Positions 24,050 to 35,557 of a DNA stretch of 64,000 nt are shown piece by piece. Both the position numbers and the translations under genes were made by a program. Source of the stretch: Symsagittifera roscoffensis (taxonomy: Eukaryota; Xenacoelomorpha; Acoela; Convolutidae); contig NC_087066.1 in NCBI RefSeq assembly GCF_963678635.1, forward strand, positions 66,907,477 through 66,971,476, given 5' to 3'. The number at the start of each line of letters is the position of its first letter. Position 1 is the first letter of the stretch. The notes beneath the pieces are model-generated. The model did not search any database, had not been told where the DNA came from, and saw nothing but the letters and a program-made list of their open reading frames with translations.

Positions 24050-26150
24050 GAGTTGGCTTCTGCTCGTTTCACTTACTCTAGTTTTCAATTTCGATTCGGA
24101 AGTTTGAGAAGAATGTGCCATCAACTTTTCTCGCATTGTACTAAAGCATCTCTCCACTAAGCCGGTCGCCCGATCACTACCTACTGGTGCGAAACAAACT
24201 GAATATTGCTTTTAGCCAATTGGTTTTGCTATGAATCCAGACCCTTTGTCTGTCCGAATGGCCCTTGAAATGGCGTACAAAACAAAATTCTCTAGAAATT
24301 CTTTGATCACATATACTGTTCTTCGTTTTTTATTTTGATTTGACGGGTATTTTGAGCAGATGAGCAATTACTTGTTTGCACTCCTAACATCTTAACATCT
24401 CCAATTTTAACTTTTTTTTACAATCTTTTCCGAATTGAATGACTTTGAGTTTTTATCCGATTTAATGCATTCCTGGCGGTTTGCCGCAGGTAATTATATT
24501 TGGCAATTCATAAAAAGCCTTAAAAAATTGTTTGCCATGTCCCGCAAACAATGGCAAAATGAAATGCCATGAAATAAAAATATTTCGGTGTAATCAATCT
24601 CGAAGCAGTCGAAAATTGTCTCATTGCGTTAGTCTCTTCGTCATCTATTGCTGGCAGTTCTTGGGTCTCCTGCCCTTAACTAATTGCGTTTTCTTTGCGA
24701 TTCTCACTCCTTGCTAACGGGTTTATCAGCTTGCACTAAGTTTAATTTTCTGCGCACGTATGTTCCAATCAGCAAATTTTGACCGATTTTTAATTTCGAA
24801 ACGCGTCAATCGTTTCTTCGCTGCGCAACATTTCCGAAGACTTAACTCTCGATCCGTTTTGTGCTGCTTTTTTCTCCAGTGCTAACCGTAGCCGAAGGTG
24901 TTAGTAGCGTATTCTCTGAATTGTTTTGCCCAACGACGAACATATTATCTAATTCTGATACTCTAGGAGGCATCCCTACGGGATGCCTAGATAAAAAACC
25001 ACTGATCCCATCTTTTTCACCGGGAAGCGTTCCATCTCTTATTCGAAAGGCAATAATCGATCTGCCCACAGCACTAAACGTGTTTGTGTTCTTTTTTGTG
25101 TTTTTCTCCGACAAGCAGGACAATTAAGCTTTCTGATCTGTAATAATGGTGATTGGGGCTCAAAACAAATTGTTCTGGTAATGAGTTACCGCCCAATTCT
25201 AACTCATTGATGCTATATTTTACTTCCGCCTTGTTCAAAAATCTACGAGGTTGAGGACGAAAGTAGCAGTTCTTCCAATGCAGCTTTTAGGCGCAGTTTC
25301 GAAGCGTCTCGTTGATTTTTTATTTGTTTACCAACATCCAATAGGCTATTTTGGTCGAAACTGCTCAATATTATTTTGGTTTTAAAAAATTCTGACTCAT
25401 GGGTAGATCACCGGTCAAACATTGAATTTTTTTTTCATTTTTTCATCAGGTTTTTATGTTGTTCCGTTGTATTGGCCTAGTTTGGGATAAATCGAAAGAA
25501 TTGATAAATCGACCCAATTAATGACCCTTATGTCTGTAATATTTTCGGGTGGTACATCTTAACTATGGACTCACAGTTTCTTTCAACCAATATGGTGACT
25601 TTGTTAGAAATTCGGAACCTAAATTATTCTTTTTCTTTGAGAAACAATGAGCATTTTTTCACAATGTATCTGCGTTGTTTGCATTTTGCACAGTGAAAAC
25701 GTTGCGAATTTCTTGCCAATGGCGTTCCTTTGATCTTCGGGTTGAAATCAAGATTGCATCTACGCATATGTAGATGACAAGGACACCATCACTCAATGGA
25801 AATGATTGGGTTTTTTCCCCAAACCATAGAACTCAGTTTTTCCAATTCATTGACGACTCATTGCGTCGCTAAATTTCATTTGCGAGAATTCGTATTTCAG
25901 GTCTACGTTGGAAAGCCATCTTGGATCGGTAGTTTTTCCACTGATGTTCACGCTATGCTATCGAATGATTTGCTCATATTTGGCATTTGGTAACAACTTC
26001 TTTTTGATCGCTAGCTTAATTGGCCCGTCTTTTTTCGCGGTTAATACCGGGGACAAGATGAAACAGTCTTCCGTACATTTCCCAAAGTTTATGATACGCT
26101 CATTTTTCAACAAACCGTCGGTTGTTTCTTCATTTTTTTGGTAGTAACTA
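24050..26150 (-). mobile_element. Decayed Ty3/gypsy-like retrotransposon pol
   Basis: Read on the minus strand, fragments appear in canonical pol order with many stops and shifts. At ~26,060-25,780 is reverse transcriptase: SPVLTAKKDGPIKLAI, then LSNVDLKYEFSQMKFSD, then FYGL. At ~25,120-24,950 is the RNase H end and connector: LPGEKDGISGFLSRHPVG. At ~24,330-24,120 is the integrase core: AIRTDKGSGFIAKP and, after a gap, ATGLVERCFSTMREKL, which carries the second Asp and the Glu of the DDE triad. No LTRs were found, so the ends are approximate. It is too degraded to be active. Confidence 0.75.
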
Positions 26151-26839
26151 TATTTCGCGTTTCATTTGAAAGCAACAAAAAATAATATAAAACCAACAGC
26201 TAACTAAAATTCATATAAAGCCTACAGTTAACTATATTTGGCGAATCACATAAAGCCTATATGTAGTTACCCAATTTTGGAGGTAAGGACCCGCTCACCG
26301 CCCACTTCGTTTCATCGTAACTGTTCGTGAAAATGTGTTCTATCTTCACAATTTTAACAATTCCTTTCAAAAAAATAATGAAGTTTTTTTAAAATACTCT
26401 TGATATACCTACATTGAATTGACAAATAACTGATTTCTGATTCGACCTTCTTCCCCGATACTTCGCTCACTGTTTTTAACACTTTTTTTGACGGTTTTTA
26501 ATGTTTAAAGATCGCAAGATTTTACTCATAATAAGAACTCTTTGACAACCCTTGGAAATATAACAACTTCAGGCCCTTGCCAATCCATCTTTCAGATTCG
26601 ATGTCGACACAAAGATTTGTCCAAAATTTTCTTATGACTTCGTCTATTGCGTTCTAATACTGATAAGAATCTCCTTTGGGACTGATAACATCGCTACAAT
26701 TTTTCTCGTATCTTTTGCTCGTGCAGTTTTTTCAGACAGCAAAAGACAAGAGAACTAAATGAAACAAAGAAATAAGACAAGAAAATTAAAGGAGAAGAGA
26801 AATAAATGAAAAAAATAAATTCCTCCAGACCTGTGATTA

Positions 26840-27350
26840 CCGCACTAGTGCCAGAAAATTCTGAGAAGTGGTACGCTCCTTAAACGGATCCAGGCCTGAG
26901 GTAGGGAGGCACCCTATTAATTTTGGCTCTGAAGCCATAACCTCCGATACTGATATAGCAAACGCATTTACTAAGCAATTTACCAATGATAGAATCCATA
27001 CCTCCGACAAGTTTTTCAGGAAAACAAAACGCAAAAATGCCAAACTTTCTCTTTCTGATAATCCAACTCCCTGCCGCCCAACAAAATAAACCAGCCATTG
27101 CTGATAGTAAACGCTCACGAGCACTCGGTCCGGATGACCTTTGCAATTTCCACCTCAAATACCTCGGACCGCTTTCACTTGATTACTTGACTCATTTGTG
27201 TAACCTTTCGCTGTCTGAAAAATTATCCCCCAAATGTGGAAAAAGGCCGAGGTAATCCCCCTGCCCAAATCAGAAAAGGACCATAAATTTTCCATTTCAT
27301 AAAGACCTGTTCATTAGTGTTCCCCATAACTCCGCAAAAATAACATCAAC
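26840..27350 (+). mobile_element. Fragment of a non-LTR retrotransposon reverse transcriptase
   Basis: In plus-strand frames there is a decayed segment typical of the N-terminal RT region of jockey-like LINEs: DIANAFTKQFTND near 26,955, then KRSRALGPDDLCNFHLKYL with GPLSLDYLTHLCNLSL (~27,100-27,215), then after a shift a trace of the WKKAEVIPLPK motif (~27,235-27,270). Several stops and frameshifts are visible. It lies in opposite orientation beside the gypsy remnant. Confidence 0.75.
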
Positions 27351-27442
27351 GATCATTTTGTTGGGACACTTTTGGGAAAAATTACCGTAGGCCTTGTTTT
27401 CTCAGCGATAAGAATATCTTCGGTTTTAGTCTCTTATCAGCT

Positions 27443-28130
27443 TTACCCCTGGTTCTTCCTATGAGCTAGCGTTTCTGCTCGTCTGTTCGATGATGGCTGC
27501 AGCGTTGCGACCTTCTGTCTCTGTCCTCGCCGTCGAGTCCTCATTACAACCGGTTCTTCAAGAGAAGAGTTTTTTTCTGATTGTTGGGTTTTCTCGAATA
27601 TCCTCCTTTTCCACGCTTGAGTGATGCTCAACTGTTGAGAACGTTGCGTAAAATCAGATTCAAAATTGGAAAAATCGATTGAAGAGTTGATCACGGATGA
27701 ACTCAATGGTGGAACCGATGATTGACTGCTTGACACTTTGACTCTTTCCAGTGTTCCTAAAATGAAGATATATCTGAATGTGCAGTATCAGAAGAACTTT
27801 CATTGAGCTCAATTTCGGCTCCACCTCCTCAGCCTCAATAATCTCATCCTACTTCAAGGTACTCGGGTGGGGTGAGGTTTTGACTTCAAAGTGGTCGAAC
27901 CCGCTGTCATTGTGCGACCAAAAATCTGTGGTCTCTGTGATTTCTTCAATTAAACTGACACTGGTGTCAGTGTATTTGGTGTCAGCTACTCTTCATTTTC
28001 TTCAACTGGCACAGGTGTCGATTCTCTTTACTCAAAATTCGGGTCTGAATCATCTGTCCTGTTTTCTTTCGGACGTACATTTTTTATGCGCAATGGTCTT
28101 TCATTCATTTCTTTTGCGAGGCAGTTAGCA
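27443..28130 (-). pseudogene. Decayed low-complexity coding remnant
   Basis: The minus strand holds a 97-codon Ser-rich frame (27,443-27,736). Upstream of it, traces of acidic/Pro-rich text (such as NERPLRIKNVRPKENR near 28,100) are interrupted by stops. I do not recognise the family. It may be a gag or tail part of the neighbouring retroelement, which would fit its orientation. Confidence 0.3.
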
Positions 28131-29689
28131 GCCATTTTTCCTGACTTTACAAGCAGAATATTAAGGCCATCATAAGATTTCAACGCCATTTACTCTGCCA
28201 TATCAGGCCCATGTAATCCATTGTTGATCCATTGTTGAGTTAGCCAGGCGTGAAATTAAGTTAATTAATTTCCTCTCTTCTCATTATTTTGAAATAGCGG
28301 TTTTATCTTCATAAATCTTGGGCCACTAAAATCAACTTGCAGAATGAAGTCCCTGTTATGGAGTCTTTTAATTGAAAACGAGAGGCACTCTTTAAATCCT
28401 GGTTTGTTGAGCGGCACCAATTCCATCTATCTTATTGCTTCCCTCAGTCTCCTCATTTCATCCTGCTCATTTCAAATTGAATTATGTTTCCAGTAACATT
28501 GCTCGTTTTGAGTACTGAGCTATATCTCGTTCTATCGTACCATAAAGAGTCGTCTGATAGTAATCAGCTCTGTCTTCGGACTGTTTGTATCTGGTACATT
28601 TTTACTATTAGTTTTTTTAGTTGTCCGTCAATAATTTAAAATGACAATCATGTTTGGTTTCATGTTTCTTTTGATGGTTGTCTCCTTTATCACTTAGGAC
28701 GTCTTATTCAAAATGCTCTTTTAATTTAGGCAATCATTGGAATCGAATTGAAGGTCCGCTGTTTTTGATGGTCCGCACAGAAATCGCCATCCGATAAACT
28801 TAATTGCAATTTAGAGGAGTAGCAGCTGCTATTTTGACTCTCACTCGAGACAAGTAAAGATGAAAGCTTCTTCCTCTGGACAGTTACGATCCAGCTGTTT
28901 TGATGATCACAATTGTTCATAGGAATTGCCTCGCAGTCTGTTTAGTTCAGCCATGAATCAACTGCAGAGGGGAACCCTCAGTGGCCCTCAGTAGATGCAA
29001 TTAGGTCTGCAACTGCTGCGTGGAAACGAACATTGAATCGGTTGGCGAATTGCTATTTTTAGAGGTCCCAAAGTATCGAATATCGAAGAATCCAGAAAAC
29101 GACCACATTATTCAGTCCTTCCGAACCATATGTCATCCCTGAGCCCGATGTAGATGAGCGTCTTGGAGGTGTTGGAGCAACCAGCATGATCTTATTCAAA
29201 CAAACTATCAACCCTAATTGCAGACAAACTCTTAATCCTATGTAACACCGCGTTTGAATCCAGCAAAGAAATTCGGGATGGCTGGCAGAGGCGACGAATC
29301 GAATAAACTAACACTTTTTATTAGTAACTGTTTTACAGTTCTTTTTCATTTTTCTGATTGTCAATTTTTCTGAAACTATTCTTTTTATCACATACTTGTC
29401 TAACTCTCGTCAAATGCGCCAGCATTATTTGTTTACCCTTTTTGATCAAAACATTCGGCTCATTTAGTACAAATAAATTTTCGGAGCTTTTCAAGTGTTA
29501 TGCTCTTTTTTAGTTAACCAAATTTTTAGTTCATTTTACAAGTTTCCCAGCCAATTGATGATTTGCTTGCAATCGATATATTTTTACCTTTCAATTTGGT
29601 TTCACTTTAAGCATTAACGTATTTTCCCTGGGTATTGGAATTCCGTGCAGATTGTTTTTCCGGCGAAAAATTATAATTCCGTCCTGATG
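28131..29689. other. No recognisable gene
   Basis: I find only short frames without motifs. Retroelement debris is possible but cannot be shown from the sequence. Confidence 0.4.
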
Positions 29690-29880
29690 AATAATACTCA
29701 TCGTAGGGTAGATTATAGCCACTCGCAGAAGCGGATTTAAGGGAAGGGCGGGGGCGGACGGGTGGCGGAAAATCAATTTGGTCGACCAAAAAACAGGTCG
29801 ACAAGCTTTTCGAATTAATTTTTGAAAATCCGCCCCATCCCTTCGAGAAAATCCTAGATTCGCCCCGGTATACTTGCAAT
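29690..29880. mobile_element. Possible GC-ended MITE
   Basis: The G-rich left side (AGCGGATTTAAGG, then GGGCGGGGGCGGACGG) is roughly the inverse of the C-rich right side (AAAATCCGCCCC, then CTAGATTCGCCCC). A GGTCGACC/GGTCGAC pair lies in the centre. The layout resembles short hAT-type non-autonomous elements common in invertebrates. No clean target-site duplication was found. Confidence 0.4.
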
Positions 29881-31811
29881 TACTGGAATAACTAGAATCT
29901 GCTTACGTCAAGCAACGTGCTTTTAGCCTTTTTATCGTGGCCTAGGAGTAACTCATTGCCAACAACCACTTCGACAATTCATGATTTCCACTGTTTTTGA
30001 TCATTTTTTGGTCATTTTTTCACATAGTTTGAGAACGAAAAGTATTTATGTTTTTTTTTTCAATCAATCTTTTGTCGAAGTAGCCATTATCGTTATACAT
30101 GGATTCTGAATCATCTACATCATGCGTTAGCGAATTCTGTGGTCCTAAATTGATAAACAACACTGCCATTAGTTTTTTTTGAAATATGTGTTGTTCCTTA
30201 GATTCTGCAAATACAAGCATTAGTATGTTTAAAAAAACATGTTTTATTCCTTAGGTTCTACAAATAATCTCAAATATACAATTATTGCATTTCAACACTT
30301 TTTTGGGTTTTTATTTACGTTTCACCATTCTATAGTTTTTTTATATTTGGCTGACGATAGCATTGGTAATCAAGTCACAACTTCAATTTTTATCTAATTT
30401 CCTCAAAAAAATTAAAATATTTTTGTCTGGTCGTTTTGATCCGTTCTTGGAATACTCTCGATTTTTCGATTTATCCACCATACATCATTATCGGTATCAA
30501 TGTTTGTACCACTCTTGAATCCACAAAGAACCAAAAGAATAAGACAAGGACACAAACGACTTAACCCGGTTGCTGTCCAAGATGCGTAAAATCTTCAGGG
30601 TATTACAAGGAAAGATATTCAACAAAGACAAAAAATGCCTGAAAAAAAAACCTTTTTTTTTTTGGTTTCTTTCAAACTCATTTTTTCTTTTCTTGTTAAT
30701 AGAGTGACTGCAATAAGGAAAGATTTGTAAGAGTGAAAACTCATTATAACTAAAAGATTATGAGCTTCAAATAGAACAGATTTTTTCAGCCTGTAAGCAA
30801 AATGCCACCATTGAAAATGGGAAAACTTTTTATTTGTTGTCTTTTAATTTGTAAATTTTTAACATGGTTTTTTTTCTCTTTTTTTTTGTTCCGACTATTT
30901 GAAAAATGGGAAAAACTTTGTATCATTTGTAATTTATGATTTTTTTTGTTGCGAATTTTTTTAAAAATGGAACGGAACTTTATATTCGGTTGTTTTGTTT
31001 TTTTTTGTTTTTTTGTTCCAACTATTTTAAAAATGGGGACGAATTTTGTATTTGGATGGGTTTAGTTTTCATTTTTCTGTTCTTTGTTTTCCACGCACAG
31101 CCACGTACTACAGAAATGATCGGACTGGGTTGAGCGATATATCATCAGTCGTGATTTGAACCCAGTGTTGGGAAAAACCGGTTTGAAATTTTTGATTTTT
31201 TGTCTTAATGCGAGCTAATAAAGCAAGCGAGCAAGCTTACAAGCTGAATTCTACCCATTTTAGGACCTTAAAATTTATTTTTAAGCAAGAAATGCAAGTA
31301 AAACTAGTTTTTGGAGTTTTCAAGCTTCATTTTGGAACCAAAAATTTAAAAACAATTTAAAATTTTTTAAAAGTTTTTTAAGTCATTTTTCTACAAAAAC
31401 TTTTGTGCAATTTTCCTATATTACAATGACAGTCTAATATGCTTAATTATAATTTAGCGTCAGATCCTTTTATCGCGCCAAGCAGAAAAAACTACACTAA
31501 TTTGGAATAGAAAACTTTCTAAACCGTAGTTTTCTAAAGACTTTGGTCGGAACATTCTGCGCTACTTGCACAGTAACCGGCTATCCCTGTTAATCTTATA
31601 AATGACTAAAGCTTGGAAAGATGTTTTTCTTATGAAAAAATAAGGGTTGGTTGACTTGGAAGACGTTGCAAGATTCTTGCAAAGTTTTTGCGAAATAACT
31701 TTCCGCTATCAATATTCCAACAAGTTTAGCTCAGTTTTTAAGATAGTTCAATTAACCCACTTTTGCAAGAATCTTACCAGAAATCTTGAGAATATTACAA
31801 AAATCTTACTT
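29881..31811. other. AT-rich intergenic sequence
   Basis: No gene is supported. The stretch contains poly-T-rich text and the degenerate tandem repeat at ~30,795-31,062. A 69-codon frame at 31,647-31,856 ends inside the hairpin described next and has no ATG-supported motif. Confidence 0.45.
30795..31062. repeat. Degenerate T-rich tandem repeat
   Basis: Three to four imperfect units of about 55-80 bp are seen, each with TTTTTTTGTTCCRACTATT-like text followed by AAAAATGGRRAMRAACTTTRTAT. They are poorly conserved, and the boundaries are approximate. Confidence 0.55.
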
Positions 31812-31912
31812 TCCGAAAGGAACTTTGAGACTTACCTAGTGAATCATGGAGGATGATTATTTTAGGATAATCCTCCATGATTCACTAGGGAAGTCTCAAA
31901 GTTCATTCCGGA
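31812..31912. repeat. Long hairpin (about 43-bp arms, 15-nt loop)
   Basis: The left arm 31,812-31,854 is the near-perfect inverse of 31,870-31,912; core ACTTTGAGACTT, then CCTAGTGAATCATGGAGGAT. There are about three mismatches. It sits ~240 bp outside the leftmost Maverick gene and could be a foldback insertion or a remnant of an element end. I could not find a matching inverted copy on the right side of the Maverick. Confidence 0.85.
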
Positions 31913-32147
31913 TAGTGATTAGTTCCAGAATCGATCACAACTACAAGCAATTTTTCAGAAATTATTCTGAATAAAAAACCGTTCTATGTGCTCCTCACTT
32001 TCTTCAAAAAAAATGATATAAATAACAATACTAAAAATAAATTGCTAGGCTAAATTAAATATCTTCCACTGCAAAATTAGAGCATTTACAAACAACTAAA
32101 ATCAAGCTGAGCTTTATATCAAACAAATTTTTGAAATATAAATGGCT

Positions 32148-33119
32148 CTAGTGGTCCTTAATTTTCCTCGTAGCCGATTTTTCTTCCACCATCTTCAGCA
32201 CTTGTTCCACCCCTTTTTCCTCCAGAAACGGCAGAAGATCTATTATGTTTTGCTCAATTGATTTTCTGTCTCCATCATCACTTTCCTCACCGAGCTGTTC
32301 CAAAAAGTACGACACTACATCTATCGCAGTGAAACCCAATCCAATTCCAGCCGCTCCAAGTCCCATTTTTGCTCCTACTGCACCTAGAGCTAACTTAGCC
32401 ACTGGTTTGAAAGTTCGCTTTCCGATTTTTAACAGCGACTTGAACACCGGCTTAGAGACCGCCTTCAACTTCGAAAAGAAGCCCGTTTTTTTCCTCCACG
32501 GGACAACAGCCAACGCATGCTCGTGTTCTTTAGTCGCCCTACAACCGGTCGGATTTTCTTTCGGGCGTGTTTCTTCATCTTCAGATGACAAACTTCCCCC
32601 CCTGAATAGTTTGATCTGGCCACCCGAGCACTGACCTCCATAGGCAGATCCAGTTTCTTCCCACTCCTTAGGAACTACAATTTGTTCCAGGTCGCATCTA
32701 TGGCATGTCACTGATAGCATTTCATTGTCAATCGGAATTATTTGAAACTCTCGAAGACTCGAATTCGAACATTTTCCGCAGCAGATTTCCCTCTCCAAAG
32801 CATGCATGTCAAATTTATCCCCCAGGAAGTCAAAATTATCCAGCAAAGGAAGCTTAAATATGTACACTGGGTAGTCACATGCCAAGCAGAGGATTCGATT
32901 CTTATTTCTGCAAAACTGCGTGTATTTTCCTTCACAATTTTCGCATGAAGAACTGAAGAGTCTGTGTTCGTTTGGGCACCAAAGATACCCTTCGTCTTCC
33001 ATGACAAATTCAGGAATTCCATCACCGTCAAATTTTTTCGCGTGGAAATCACACTTCTGACAACATATAAACTCTCGACAATGTTGGTTGTGTTTTAATT
33101 TTTCGTCAAATGTAGTCAT
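32148..33119 (-). CDS. Maverick Cys-rich protein with Gly/Ala hydrophobic C-terminal segment
   Basis: This is a 323-aa frame from the ATG at 33,119; an upstream TTG extension is less likely. The N-terminal half carries repeated CxxC-type pairs (CCQKC, CENC, CLAC, CCGKC, CHRC), suggesting several zinc ribbons or knuckles. The middle is acidic and charged. The C-terminal half is basic (KKTGFFSKLKAVSKPVFK) and then strongly Gly/Ala-rich and hydrophobic (LALGAVGAKMGLGAAGIGLG), followed by an acidic amphipathic end. This could be a membrane-active or internal virion protein, but that is inference only. It is the leftmost Maverick gene on the minus strand. I do not recognise a named family. Confidence 0.7.
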   Translation of the reverse strand: MTTFDEKLKHNQHCREFICCQKCDFHAKKFDGDGIPEFVMEDEGYLWCPNEHRLFSSSCENCEGKYTQFCRNKNRILCLACDYPVYIFKLPLLDNFDFLGDKFDMHALEREICCGKCSNSSLREFQIIPIDNEMLSVTCHRCDLEQIVVPKEWEETGSAYGGQCSGGQIKLFRGGSLSSEDEETRPKENPTGCRATKEHEHALAVVPWRKKTGFFSKLKAVSKPVFKSLLKIGKRTFKPVAKLALGAVGAKMGLGAAGIGLGFTAIDVVSYFLEQLGEESDDGDRKSIEQNIIDLLPFLEEKGVEQVLKMVEEKSATRKIKDH

Positions 33120-33400
33120 TGCTGATAAATAATTGAAAGACTTGAGCAGCAAACGATAAATCAAAACGAATATTTAACAACTGGAACGTAGAACGATATA
33201 TATGCTTAAACAGTATTCAAACAAAATTTCGTTAAACATTCAAAAATCAACGAATTTGTATGTAAAACAGCAATCGCAAATAAATTGAACGCACACTCAA
33301 TGTCGACATAGTTTTGCAATTTTTATAGACAGTAAAAACCAACAATAATGTTATGGTAAAAACCAAACGGTAAAACACGGTAATAACCAAAAAATTTTAG

Positions 33401-33644
33401 TTCGTGCAAAGCGGTTACGTAGCCGTATTTAGACAACCGCGTATTCATACACGTCAATATTTAGACAAATACTGTTTTAACCAATAAGAATCGAGACAAG
33501 GAAGAAATAAATATAAATAGTTATTATTTATTTTGGATTATTTATGTCTTATCCCGATTCTGATTGGTTCATACAGTACTTGTCTAAATACTGACGAGTA
33601 TGAATACGCGGTTGTCTTAATACAGACCGCACTTCGTGCAAAGC
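33401..33644. mobile_element. Foldback MITE inserted in the Maverick
   Basis: Two ~115-bp arms are inverted copies (shared AGACAACCGCGTATTCATAC on the left arm and its complement on the right). Each carries a CCAAT motif (ACCAATAAGAATCG / inverse of ACCAATCAGAATCG). Both ends lie at a direct repeat, TTCGTGCAAAGC at 33,401-33,412 and 33,633-33,644, which looks like a target-site duplication. There is no coding capacity. It occupies the gap between the Cys-rich gene and the small membrane protein. Confidence 0.8.
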
Positions 33645-33998
33645 ATTGGAATGAACAAGACTGCTCGCATATTTGTTCCTGAATGTGCCGAGTACATTTC
33701 AAGGCCAATTTACATAATAAGTTTGCTGTTGAAAAATTAACAAAATTCAAATTTTTCTTTAAATTTTTCTTCAGATCCGGAGGCGGAGCAATAAGCAGAG
33801 TAGTCTAAGAGTAGAATGGGTTTGAAACTGAAAACTGAAACAAAATCTTATTATCTTATAAATATCTTATTTTTAGTATTTTAACAAGATTAAAAAAAAA
33901 ACAAATTCGATTAAAAAAAATGATGAAATTATTCAATTCATGCATAATTTATTCATTTTTTTTGTTGTTATTCTCAATTCTAACAATTGTGTAATATA

Positions 33999-34277
33999 CT
34001 AAACATTTTTGTGTCTTTGGTCATATTGACAATTCTTTGACAATTCTTTGAACACTGATTCACAGTCTAGGTTGAAAAAATGTCTTGGGTTTTCAATTAA
34101 ACAGCATTCATTAGCTGCTATTTCTGGAGATTTAGGTCTGAAGAAAAACAAAATATATAGTACAGAGACAATCACAATGAAAAGTCCCAAAAAAGCTACA
34201 GTATTTTTATAGGAACCTGAAAACTCAAAAAAACTAAACATTTTTAGCGACTGTTCCGAATTTGTCAATTTGAACAT
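33999..34277 (-). CDS. Small single-span membrane protein of the Maverick
   Basis: This is a 92-aa frame from an ATG at 34,277. One strong transmembrane segment, TVAFLGLFIVIVSVLYILFFF (about residues 26-46), is followed by RPK, predicting a cytosolic C-terminal side by the positive-inside rule. The tail has three Cys. It lies 33 bp downstream of the capsid gene stop on the same strand, so probably in the same late-type cluster. Function is unknown; small membrane proteins are common in this neighbourhood of large DNA viruses and virus-like elements. Confidence 0.6.
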   Translation of the reverse strand: MFKLTNSEQSLKMFSFFEFSGSYKNTVAFLGLFIVIVSVLYILFFFRPKSPEIAANECCLIENPRHFFNLDCESVFKELSKNCQYDQRHKNV

Positions 34278-34310
34278 TTGATAGTCTTTCTCCCAAGACT
34301 ATCACTTCCG

Positions 34311-35557
34311 TTACTTGCTCCAAGGGAAATTGAAAAAAAAAAACATTTCTAATCTCAAGCTTTCTCCACTAAGTTCTGGATAATGCAACTGTTCAGCAGC
34401 ATCCTGTAGTGAACTCAAGTCGAAAACTAGAATATAGTGATTTTGAAAATCTTCCATAGGAAGATCTGGGAAATCGTCGTTAAACTGCATTGCTTTCATT
34501 GTTGTGACATAGGGTCGACAAGGAGAAGTTGTATCTAATGAAATAATTGCTCTTCCACCCCGAATAATTCTAAGCTCTCTCAAATGAAATTGTTGATAAT
34601 TGAAAGGATTTTCATAAAAAGATCCCGCAACAGCCGAATTTGTATTCATTGCAACAGCTATCCTTCTGATTGGGGCATTATTGAAAAAATTTTCCTGAAT
34701 AAACTGGTTTTGACGAGATGGAATGATAAAGGTTCTTGCTATAGTTTCCATGTAATTGTATTGAGCAGGTTCTCTTTCCAGATTCCATTGCAAGTATTGA
34801 TGATTAGGTTCAGCAACTAAAATTCTTCTAGTAAACAACGAACAATCAACTATTTTCAGACTAACATTTGGATTATCAGATAACATGTAAAAATTAGGTC
34901 TAGCTCGAATAAGTTTAATTCGAACTTTGGTATTTGGTAGCAACAGTTTTTCGCAAGTAAACAAATCAATGGCGAGCCTCCCATAGAGTGAAAAAGTTAT
35001 CCCTGTTCCCAAGGAGTTTGCTCTATCAGTGAATGGATACATATCAAATGCATCAGGATTTTCTTCAAAACTGTGACATGACAAGCATGAATTCCTTTAT
35101 TACTCACTGCTGACGAGTTGAATTCGTTCGAAACCTGTGCCTTATGAGGATATAATCCATTGGCATTGTAAACCATTGTATTGTTAAAATAAACTTCACA
35201 GTTCGAGAATAGAGAATGTAGTAGATTGTTTACTTAAGTTAAGTAAGTTTGTGGTTCCTCATCTGAATCTTCCTCCAATTTTGCTTTATGTTCTGCTTTT
35301 TCTTTTTTGAAAGCATCAAACAATCTTCCTTTGAATAGTTGAAGCTTTAAGCTAAGATGGGTATCACGCATATCCAAGTAGAGGTTACGATCCGTTTCAA
35401 ATTCAAACTCAATACTGCTTTCATCCAGAGAAGTACTGGGGAATACTTCTTGTGTGTAAGATGACATAATTGTTTCCAAAACTGGGACTTTATCAAAAAT
35501 CTCCAATGAAGAATTTGTAAAAGCCCCGTACCGAAAATGGCTTTGGTTTACACTCAT
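34311..35557 (-). pseudogene. MCP: Maverick major capsid protein (double jelly-roll), two lesions
   Basis: The N-terminal part runs from the ATG at 35,557 to a TAA at 35,234-35,236, and includes DRNLYLDMRDTHLSLKLQL, the conserved start of the first jelly roll. The same frame continues for about 50 codons beyond the stop (text such as NANGLYPHKA). A frameshift near 35,085 then moves into the 257-codon frame ending at 34,311 (YPFTDRANSLGTGITFSLYG, ending FNFPW). So one stop and one shift separate three capsid pieces. The family is the adenovirus-like DJR capsid of Polintons. The 5' end overlaps the upstream gene's stop in an ATGA. The stop and shift should prevent an ordinary full-length product. 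Confidence 0.8.

Noticed and set aside
31127..31166. tRNA-like end (ACTGGGTT ... TTTGAACCCAGT)
   Set aside because: Only an 8-bp stem is present. No A box, anticodon arm or cloverleaf could be built.
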